From Cyclobacteriaceae bacterium (GTDB lineage: Bacteria > Bacteroidota > Bacteroidia > Cytophagales > Cyclobacteriaceae), in contig JAUUZS010000133.1 in NCBI GenBank assembly GCA_030589835.1, positions 1 to 9,082 of the forward strand: a stretch of DNA of 9,082 nucleotides. The letters are read 5' to 3'. This document shows positions 1 through 6,800 of the stretch, one piece after another; position 1 is the first letter of the stretch, and each line of letters opens with the position of its first letter. Both the position numbers and the translations under genes were made by a program. A model generated the notes under the pieces. That model was not told the origin of the DNA and made no database searches. It saw only the letters and a list, made by a program, of their open reading frames with translations.

Positions 1-71
1 AAGAAAAGACTTCCAAAACCGGCAAGTGTTAATGTTTCTTATTCCTGCATTGGGTTATCACCCTTTTTTAC

Positions 72-92
72 TTCGGTCTTCGGTCTTCCGAC
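72..92. repeat. Short tandem repeat of TTCGGTC heptamers
   Basis: Two exact copies of TTCGGTC are followed by a diverged copy, TTCCGAC, and more of the same pattern (TTCTGAC) follows. From memory, similar GAAGACCGAAG/CTTCGGTCTTC strings are scattered between genes in many Bacteroidota genomes, so this may be one member of a dispersed family. Only the tandem structure is seen directly. Confidence 0.5.
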
Positions 93-327
93 TTCTGACA
101 CAATTTATCATCATTCATTAAATTCAGGGTAGAACCATAATAATTAAATCCCTATCCAATCTTTTGGAAGAATGCGGAACGCTCATCCTAATTTCAAGTC
201 TCCATATTTTTCACGAAATCGCATTATTAAATCATAAACCAAATATTAATTCTTCCATTTAAAATGAAACGTGGAAATAAATCCTGAAAATGAGGCACAA
301 TGTTATGTATTACAGTTAAATCAATTC

Positions 328-353
328 CCTGCCTGACAGACCCTGCAGGCAGG
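328..353. repeat. Palindromic hairpin, CCTGCCTG / CAGGCAGG
   Basis: Positions 328-335 (CCTGCCTG) and 346-353 (CAGGCAGG) are perfect reverse complements with a 10-nt loop. The element is GC-rich in very AT-rich surroundings, which suggests a small REP-like palindrome rather than chance. No U-run follows closely on either strand, so it is not a good intrinsic terminator. GC-rich palindromes of this CCTGCC type recur between genes in Bacteroidota, from memory. Confidence 0.45.
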
Positions 354-501
354 AAACACACCAACAGACACAATGAAATTGCTTCATATAAAACAATTTT
401 TTCAATAAACAAAAGACAAGTAATCTGGTGCGAAACTTCGATTAGAATTACTTCACAATGCAATTTAAACCACAGCATCCTTTGAAGGAATTCCTGCATT
501 C

Positions 502-518
502 GACACAATTTGTGTGTC
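502..518. repeat. Small inverted repeat upstream of the UPF0158 gene
   Basis: GACACA at 502-507 and TGTGTC at 513-518 are reverse complements around a 5-nt loop, about 65 nt before the start of the UPF0158 gene. It could be an operator half-site pair or simply a minor hairpin. No T-run follows on the plus strand. Its role is unknown and the call is weak. Confidence 0.3.
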
Positions 519-581
519 AGTGAGTTGAAAAATGAAGTATATTGTAAAAAGAATTATAATTTTTGAGAATAGACTAAAAAA

Positions 582-1019
582 ATGATAAACCTGACAGAAA
601 AACAAATCAAGGTTATTGCGGGCGAATTGGATTGTGGATTTATATGTTATTATAACAAGCGAACCGGGGAAACAAAAAACATGCTGAATCCGGACAATTG
701 GGATGGTACAGATGAACTTTGGGAGGAAGACCAAAAAGAACTGGAAGAGAATAGTGCCGATTACATCGAATTCGAGGGTTTTGAATCAAGAGAATCTTTT
801 AGAATTATGGAGGATTTTGCCTCAACGGTAGATGATTCCAAACTTAGGGATAGCTTGATAAATGCGTTGCACAAACGTAAGCCATTTGCAAATTTTAAGT
901 GGCAAATTGATAACTCTGGAGATTATCGGCAACAATGGTTCGATTATAAAAACAAGCGATATATTGAGCATGTAAAAGACCAATTGGAATACTACAATAA
1001 TATGGTGGATGATGAATAA
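582..1019 (+). CDS. UPF0158 family protein (function unknown)
   Basis: This 145-residue acidic protein has the marks of the UPF0158 family (Pfam PF03682). These are an N-terminal helix leading to ELDCGFICYYNKRTGE at residues 15-30, where members usually carry a 'cyLn.kTGE' motif. A SFRIMEDFA block follows at 72-80, and ALHKRKPFANFK at 95-106. A Trp-Phe/Arg-Tyr segment follows at about 118-127. Length is normal for the family, so the gene looks intact. The biochemical role of UPF0158 is not established. It appears cytoplasmic, with no signal peptide or membrane segment. The ATG at 582 is preceded by an A-rich stretch and no strong Shine-Dalgarno, as is usual in Bacteroidota. Its stop codon overlaps the start of a decayed downstream gene (ATGAATAA at 1012-1019), implying the two were once co-transcribed and translationally coupled. 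Confidence 0.82.
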   Translation: MINLTEKQIKVIAGELDCGFICYYNKRTGETKNMLNPDNWDGTDELWEEDQKELEENSADYIEFEGFESRESFRIMEDFASTVDDSKLRDSLINALHKRKPFANFKWQIDNSGDYRQQWFDYKNKRYIEHVKDQLEYYNNMVDDE

Positions 1020-1406
1020 AAAAGACCTTGAGGCTAAGGCTAAGCAGATTGCCCTACACTGATTTACGAAAAAGGTTTTATTAGCGCAGTTAACATGCTG
1101 CAAAAACTTGATTATTTAACAAAAAAAGATATTGAAGCATGGAGGTTCGGAAAGGTAGCCTATCTCGAAAAAGTATGTAGCGTAAATTTGGGAAAATTGT
1201 CTGCAATTAGCCGGACAATAAGAATAGTTGCCGCTGATTTGAAATTGACTAAATAGTGGACCGCCTATGACAAATTTGGGAAAGGCGTGAAGCGCAGATT
1301 GATTTTTAGCAAATCCGGAAATAAAAGTATTGAGGATGCGTATGCCTCTCACTTTATAGATAAGAAACGGATTGGGGAATTGAACATGGACAAATCCGGT
1401 CAATAG
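1012..1406 (+). pseudogene. Decayed gene next to UPF0158: one frameshift and one in-frame stop
   Basis: The gene starts at ATG 1012, inside the last codons of the UPF0158 gene, and reads MNKKDLEAKAKQIA before hitting TGA at 1060-1062. One nucleotide back, the next frame continues at once as LIYEKGFISAVNML (from 1059) and runs to TAG at 1404-1406, broken only by a TAG at 1254-1256. The joined product would be about 130 residues. The blocks DIEAWRFGKVAYLEKVC (1128-1178), FSKSGN (1305-1322) and IEDAYASHF (1329-1355) recall a small hypothetical family with the pattern 'DYEdWRFGrvpYLErVc...W.aY.kwGkg...LRFSKsGdp.iEeAYAtHy', whose role I do not know. A 1-nt deletion at about 1045-1058 and a nonsense mutation explain both breaks. 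Sequencing error could explain one break but hardly both. Confidence 0.72.
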
Positions 1407-1503
1407 TTTGTTTTGCCAAATAAAATCCTAAAGAAATGTGACATTTTGACTTCACTTGCGAATAATAAGATAAACAAACAAATTAACGCTAAGAAAAAGC
1501 AAG

Positions 1504-2013
1504 TTGAAAAAATCAAATTCACAAGAAACACGTTTTATTGAATACCTTGAGCGCTACAAGAAATTAATTGCAAAGGTGGCTCGTATCTATTGCATTGATC
1601 ACGAAGTCAGAAAAGATTTGGTCCAGGATATCATTCTGCAACTCTGGAAAGCTTTCCCTAACTACAACAATACCTATTCCATTTCGACCTGGACCTATAG
1701 AATAGCCATTAATGTATCCATCTCTTTTTTAAGAAAAGCCACCACCAGAAGCACCACCTACAGCGCATACCAACAGCAAATGGAGTTTTTGCAGATAAAA
1801 GACTCCGTTACTGACGCTAAGTTGGAACAGTTGTATCGCTTTATTGACTTGCTAAAGCCCATCGATAAAGCCATCATGCTCTTATATCTGGAAGGTTGCA
1901 AAAACAAGGAAATCTCAGGTGTCATGGGCATGTCTGTGTCCAATATATCCACCAAAAAACAACGCATAAAAGAAAAACTAAAAGTTTATTTTCAATCAGT
2001 TTATCAACAGTAA
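1504..2013 (+). CDS. RNA polymerase sigma factor, ECF (sigma-70 family group 4) type
   Basis: This 169-residue protein has the two-domain layout of an extracytoplasmic-function sigma factor, which directs core RNA polymerase to a small set of promoters. Region 2 covers residues 22-80: VRKDLVQDIILQLWKAFPNY is the core-binding 'DLvQdv.l.lw' helix, and STWTYRIAINVSISFLRK is the -10 recognition part. Region 4 covers residues 108-163, with a helix-turn-helix at 132-155 (CKNKEISGVMGMSVSNISTK) that would bind the -35 element. The start must be TTG 1504. The frame is open back to a TAA at 1471-1473 without any ATG, and the first internal ATG (residue 93) would remove region 2. It is followed after 1 nt by a membrane protein gene, the arrangement expected for a sigma factor and its regulator. 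The target regulon cannot be read from this window. Confidence 0.9.
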   Translation: MKKSNSQETRFIEYLERYKKLIAKVARIYCIDHEVRKDLVQDIILQLWKAFPNYNNTYSISTWTYRIAINVSISFLRKATTRSTTYSAYQQQMEFLQIKDSVTDAKLEQLYRFIDLLKPIDKAIMLLYLEGCKNKEISGVMGMSVSNISTKKQRIKEKLKVYFQSVYQQ

Positions 2014-2014
2014 T

Positions 2015-2623
2015 ATGAAATATAAAGAGTTATCCGGAATATGGAACAGCACAGACCTGGAGCTGGACAAAAGCGTTCAAATCAATAGGGAGTTGGTAAA
2101 GCAAATTGCCTATGTCAAAATAAAATCCCAGCTGTATGAGATCAAATGGAAAGGCATTATCCAAATAGCTGTTGGAATTGTATTTATAAAGTTTCTATCT
2201 GGCTTTATTATCACAAATATTGCTGATTTCAGATATTATATCCCTGCACTTATATTATTAATTATTAGTGCATTTAGTCTCATTTTTGAAATCTATAGAA
2301 TGAAGTTATTTTACACAATTGACTCAAAAACAGCAGTAATTGAAGCACAGAAAAAATTGGCCCAATTACAAAAACTGGAGGCTCATGACTTGAACAGCCT
2401 AATCATCATTATCCCATTATTCTCTGCCCCGTTTCTTATTGTGGCCGCAAAGGCTTTCCTAAACATAGACTTGTATGCGTTTAATACAAATTGGTTAATG
2501 CTATTATCAGCAGGAAGTATATTGGTGGCGGCAGCACTTATTTTTATTTTAAGAAAATTCCCGAATAAAAAGCTACAGGAATCCATTGACTTTATGAATG
2601 AGCTAAAAGAAGGCGATAATTAA
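2015..2623 (+). CDS. Four-helix membrane protein, probable partner of the ECF sigma factor
   Basis: This 202-residue protein begins with a roughly 45-residue charged, helical cytoplasmic segment. Four hydrophobic segments follow at about 47-67, 75-95, 127-147 and 160-179, and the protein ends in a short charged tail. Its ATG lies 1 nt after the sigma-factor stop, so the two genes are almost certainly co-transcribed and translationally coupled. By position it may be a membrane anti-sigma factor holding the sigma factor through its N-terminal segment (inference). It lacks the HxxxCxxC zinc motif of ZAS-type anti-sigma factors and the single-helix FecR layout with a periplasmic domain. I do not recognise a named domain. 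Proteins of this shape beside ECF sigma genes do occur in Bacteroidota, usually annotated as hypothetical. Confidence 0.85.
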   Translation: MKYKELSGIWNSTDLELDKSVQINRELVKQIAYVKIKSQLYEIKWKGIIQIAVGIVFIKFLSGFIITNIADFRYYIPALILLIISAFSLIFEIYRMKLFYTIDSKTAVIEAQKKLAQLQKLEAHDLNSLIIIIPLFSAPFLIVAAKAFLNIDLYAFNTNWLMLLSAGSILVAAALIFILRKFPNKKLQESIDFMNELKEGDN

Positions 2624-2780
2624 TACTAAGGTCCGTCCGATAACTTATAATTGGTCATGCCGGGAAAATATATCTTAACCTTTCATTAAGACTTGTTTTT
2701 CCGTGCATTTCATAATGAGATTGCGGATATTTTTACGCTTTTTGAATTATAAAGATACAAATTCCGGAATGACACCGCTT

Positions 2781-2934
2781 CTTTTTGACTTTTAGGTGAA
2801 TAACATCGGACTCACCTTATCATTTATTACTAATTCAGTTTTGTCAATGCCATCAAATGCCTTTTGTATGAGCCTAAGATTTGCTATTTTACAGATCGGT
2901 TGCCACTTTAGGGGTAGTCGGAAAAGTCAAAAAG
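2781..2934. repeat. Perfect 13-bp inverted repeat bounding a 154-bp segment
   Basis: CTTTTTGACTTTT at 2781-2793 is the exact reverse complement of AAAAGTCAAAAAG at 2922-2934. The enclosed 128 bp has no coding capacity, which fits a MITE-like non-autonomous element or the ends of a small insertion relic. Strings such as AAAAGTAAC and AAAAAGTCAA recur between genes in Bacteroidota, from memory. I see no clear target-site duplication at the outer ends. The repeat is low in complexity, so chance is possible. Confidence 0.4.
2863..2892 (+). promoter_or_regulatory. Possible Bacteroidota-type promoter for the HhH-helicase unit
   Basis: TTTG at 2863-2866 is followed after 18 nt by TATTTTAC at 2885-2892. 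The phylum consensus is TTTG (or TTG), 17-23 nt, then TAnnTTTG, so the -33 element fits fully and the -7 element only in part. Transcription from here would leave a leader of about 50 nt. In such AT-rich DNA a partial match is weak evidence. Confidence 0.28.
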
Positions 2935-2947
2935 TAACACTTAACCA

Positions 2948-3808
2948 TTGCAATTGGATAAGATATATCATCGCATATCTAATTTTCTGAAATTATCACA
3001 TAAAGAAGCCAGAGGTTTTGTCAGTTTGCTGATCTTCTCTATTATTGCTTTAATACTTTTATTGTTCCCTAAGATCGTCTCTCGACAATATTCAAACATT
3101 GATCCTGCCGAAGTAAAGCAACTCGACAGCTTAGTTGCCATATTAGCAATTGATGATCAATCCGATCAAAATCACGCACTATTTTTATTCAATCCCAATA
3201 AAATTTCTTTGGATAGCCTGGTGCTCCTTGGGTTTAAAACAAGCGTAGCTCAACGATTAGTTAACTATCGCACAAAAGGAGGCCGCTTTATTTATAAACA
3301 GGATATTAGTAAAATATATGGAATTACCGCTACATGGATGCAGGACTTATATTCATTTATTGACTTGCCTGACAGGGCCGTGGGAAGTAAGGCAAAAAAG
3401 GCTACAATAAAATTTGACCTTAATAAAGCAGGCGTAGAGCAGCTTGAAACCATAACAGGGATCGGCAGGGTATTTGCATCTCGAATCGTAAAGTACCGAG
3501 ATGTATTAGGAGGGTTTGTAAGTAAGGTCCAATTGGAAGAAATCTATGATATGCCCGAAGATGCCCTGAGGAACCTAAAATCTGATACATTTATCAGCTC
3601 AGCCTTCAAACCACAGAAAATCAAAATAAATCATGATAATTTAGAATCGCTGCAAAAACATCCGTACATATCTGATCATCTGGCAGAGGATATCATAAGA
3701 TTCAGAGAAGTAAACGCTACGATTAAATCAGAAAAAGTACTTGTAAATTTTAAATCTGTCGAGAAAAGTAAATTTGAAAAATTGATTTTATACCTTGACT
3801 TCAAATAA
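2948..3808 (+). CDS. Membrane-anchored protein with three ComEA-like helix-hairpin-helix repeats
   Basis: This protein has about 286 residues. A short basic N-terminus is followed by one membrane helix at about residues 24-40, so the rest is probably exposed on one side of the inner membrane. Three helix-hairpin-helix units follow. The first is at 81-140 (FNPNKISLDSLVLLGF). The second and best is at 155-215 (FDLNKAGVEQLETITGIGRV, with the GIG hairpin at 171-173 and RIVKYRDVLGGF after it). The third, at 225-284, is degenerate (INHDNLESLQ). This 'N..s.e.L..lpGIG...A..Iv.yR...GgF' pattern is the DNA-binding signature of ComEA, the competence DNA receptor. A TAA at 2942-2944 bars an upstream start and no ATG occurs until residue 131, so translation starts at TTG 2948 or TTG 2954. 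The helicase gene begins 13 nt after its stop. DNA binding at the membrane is likely; a role in DNA uptake is only possible. Confidence 0.85.
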   Translation: MQLDKIYHRISNFLKLSHKEARGFVSLLIFSIIALILLLFPKIVSRQYSNIDPAEVKQLDSLVAILAIDDQSDQNHALFLFNPNKISLDSLVLLGFKTSVAQRLVNYRTKGGRFIYKQDISKIYGITATWMQDLYSFIDLPDRAVGSKAKKATIKFDLNKAGVEQLETITGIGRVFASRIVKYRDVLGGFVSKVQLEEIYDMPEDALRNLKSDTFISSAFKPQKIKINHDNLESLQKHPYISDHLAEDIIRFREVNATIKSEKVLVNFKSVEKSKFEKLILYLDFK

Positions 3809-3821
3809 CCATAACAGTTGA

Positions 3822-6800
3822 ATGAAGCATATACTTCAATCCTATCTTAGGCGGCTTACAAATCTTTCGGCAAATAACAAATCATTGTTGTTGCTGCGCC
3901 TGATATCGGGTCAATTCATTGATCTTCATGAATTTCATTTTTTAATTAAGAAATCCTCTTTTGAAATTATTGACAACCTGATCGGGAGAAAATCGAAAAC
4001 TACCATATGTAGCCTTGCAGATAGCAGAGACGAGGATTCCAATTTAATGAGTCGAAAATTAAAACGACTATTGAGGACAGAAAAATATATATTCGACGAG
4101 CGGGGATCTAAAGATCTTTACGTCGGATGGCCTTTTATTAAAGGAAAATTCTCTGATGGCACATTAGTCCGATGTCCACTATTATTTTTTCCTGTGGAAC
4201 TGATTCAAGATGATAATCAATGGCACCTGATATTGAGAAAGGATGTCAACGTCACCTTCAATAAATCGTTTTTGCTCGCGTATTCCTACTATAATGAGAT
4301 CAAGATATCGGAAGAATTTATTGAACAAACGCTGGATGAGCTGGAAAAGGACAGCACCATTTTTCGAACCAATATATATAAAATATTGAAGGATAGCCCT
4401 GTAGAAATAAATTTTAATCAGGAAACATTCATAGATGAATTAATCTCTTTTCAAGAGTACCAAAAGGCAGCATACGATAAAAAGGAACAAAATGGGGTTA
4501 TAAAACTATACCCGGAGGCTGTGCTTGGAATTTTTCCACAAGCAGGGTCGTATCTTGTCCCGGATTATCAGCACCTGTTAGAGGAAGATCAATATGAAGA
4601 CATCGAACAGTTTTTTGCCTCAAGGTCTAAAGAAGATCAAATAGATGCAGATAAGCACAGTGCAGATTATTTTCATTATTTAAATAAAGTAAAAGAGGAA
4701 AACACCTTTACTCCCTTCAAACTCGATGCGTTTCAGGAAAATGCAATAAAGGCAGTAAAAAAAGGCAACTCGCTTGTGGTACAAGGACCTCCCGGAACCG
4801 GAAAATCGCAGCTTATTTGCAATCTGATTAGTGATTTTATGGCCCGAGGAAAACGCGTGTTGGTCGTTTGCCAGAAGCGCGCAGCACTCGACGTAGTTCA
4901 TGAGCGCCTGGCATCTGGAGATATTTCTGGGTTTGCCGCCCTGGTACATGATTTTAAAAATGACCGCAAAGCAATTTTTTCTCAGATCAATGACCAGATT
5001 GAGAGCTTGTACGATTACCGGATAAAAAATGGAAGCCTGGATACCATTCAACTAGAGCGTAATTTCCTTCAATCGAGTAGAAAAATTGATCAGATAACAG
5101 AGGAGTTTGAAGAGTTTAAGGAGGTATTGTTTGATGAAAACGAAGCCGGTGTCTCGGTAAAAGAATTATATCTGAACAGCGACAGGAATGGCCCGGTAAT
5201 CAATATAAAACAAGAATATCGAAATTTTACCTACCGGAAAATTGCCTCTTATGAAAATAAGCTGAAGCTCTACATTGCCTACTATAAAAAATTTAACAAG
5301 GAAGGATATACCTGGAGTAATCGGAAAAGATTTTCCGGATACGGCATTGAGGACCTGAATAAAATGAAGGCGATATTAAATGAGATCCCCATCTACCAGG
5401 AAGAAATCTCAGGTAAAATCGAAAAATTACTTGGCTCGGGAATGGACCTTAAAGTAGCCGAGAAGGTGTATGATGGCAGGGAAAATTTAAAGGAGATGCT
5501 ACGGCAGCTAAAGGATGACAATACCTTTAGAATGTTTCAGTATAAAGTAAAATCGAGGGACATCACACCAGAAAGCTTGCCTGACTTGCTCAAGCTTTCA
5601 TCTATGAGACGGGCATTGATGGGATGTTTTCAGGATTCTGGCCCCGAAATAAGTCTGGACAATAAAAAATTAGGGACTTTTCAGGAGGCATTACAAAAGA
5701 AAATGCATGCCAGGAAAAATATTTTATTACGCATAAAATGGTTTTTATTTTCTAAGGATAAAGCATGGATTAATAAAGTGCTTACACTAAACCACCTGCG
5801 TAAAACAGGAAAAGACTATAGAAAGCTTGAGAAAATGGTAGACTTAAGACTTAATCTTGAGCACAACATTACCAAGCTGAAATCGATAAAGTGGATTCTT
5901 GAAGTCCCGGATTTTTATCTTAAAGATGTATTTGAAAAATGGTTTCAGGTAGAAAAAGCTGCTGTTATTTCCTACTTGATTTTTGATAGCTTTAGAAATT
6001 TTAAAGAATATTTCAATCCGCTCTTTTTATCACGCGAACAGTTTTCGGAAAAAGTCAATCAATTATATGAGGTTGTAATCGGGATACCGTCAATGATGAT
6101 TCAGTGGAAAGCATATTTCAGAGATGCGCGAATAGAAATGATTCTTGTGGACTCAAGGCTAAAAGAAAAAATGACATCCTCGCTTACTGACGATTTCGAC
6201 TCACTATGTGATTTTGATAACCTTAAAAGTGAGCTAAACGAATCGGAAAGAGCAGTGATCGATAAACTGCTGGATCAGTCGGATGTAACCGATGAAAAGG
6301 AAATACTTGAGCTATTTCATAATAGTTTGAGGCTCGCCTGGATTGATCATATTGAGACCAAGTACCCAATACTCCGATCTATTAATTCTCTGAAATTTGG
6401 AAGAATGCAGCAAGATCTTCAGGATGCTGTGAAGGAGAAGTTGAAAATGAGCAAAGACATTACCCTGCTCAAAGCCCGGGAGCAAACCTACGAAAATGTG
6501 GAGTTCAACAGGCTTAACAATATGATTACCTACCGGAACCTGGCGCACCAACTGACAAAAAAAAGGCAAATATGGCCCATCAGAAAGCTCATTCAACATT
6601 TTGAAAATGAAATCTTTGACCTGGTTCCATGCTGGATGGCAAGTCCTGAGGCCGTTTCAGCAATTTTTCCGATGGAAAAAATATTCGACCTGGTCATTTT
6701 TGATGAGGCCTCACAATGTTTTTCTGAGCAGGGCATCCCCGCAATGTACCGGGGAAAACAGATAGTGATTAGCGGAGATAAGATGCAGCTGAGTCCCTTT

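Larger units (their letters stand above)
1..581. other. Intergenic region without a convincing gene, rich in short repeats
   Basis: I find no protein here that I recognise on either strand. One plus-strand frame is open from the window edge to a TAG at 130-132, but part of it runs through the TTCGGTC tandem repeat and it does not resemble a known protein. Longer minus-strand frames across 227-508 and 465-734 give hydrophobic, Cys-rich, low-information translations, and the second overlaps the UPF0158 gene. The stretch contains several small repeats listed separately. It may be intergenic DNA or the remains of old genes. Confidence 0.6.
2624..2947. other. Intergenic region with an inverted repeat and possible relics
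   Basis: No gene is supported here. The only open frame of note (2796-2990, plus, 64 residues) ignores the inverted repeat and overlaps the HhH gene start. On the minus strand, TTTGTATCTTTA near 2749-2764 looks like a Bacteroidota promoter, leading into a 12-codon fragment (ATG near 2717, MKCTEKQVLMKG) that stops. This could be the relic of a lost leftward gene. There is no clear terminator after the membrane protein gene. Confidence 0.5.

Noticed and set aside
300..485. A 61-codon plus-strand frame
   Set aside because: It runs through the CCTGCCTG palindrome and has no family features, so it is most likely chance.
558..565. AATTTTTG as a -7 promoter element for the UPF0158 gene
   Set aside because: It misses the first T of TAnnTTTG, and no TTTG or TTG lies at the right distance upstream.
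227..734. Open minus-strand frames at 227-508 and 465-734
   Set aside because: The translations are hydrophobic and Cys/Phe-rich with no recognisable motif, and the second overlaps the well-supported UPF0158 gene.
1116..1403. A minus-strand frame of 95 codons
   Set aside because: It is the shadow of the decayed gene on the plus strand, whose broken frames carry the recognisable motifs.
1445..1473. TTTG and TAAGATAA as a promoter for the sigma factor gene
   Set aside because: The spacing is acceptable but the -7 part shares too little with TAnnTTTG to support a call.
2796..2990. A 64-codon plus-strand frame before the HhH gene
   Set aside because: It overlaps one arm of the inverted repeat and the HhH gene start, and resembles no protein.
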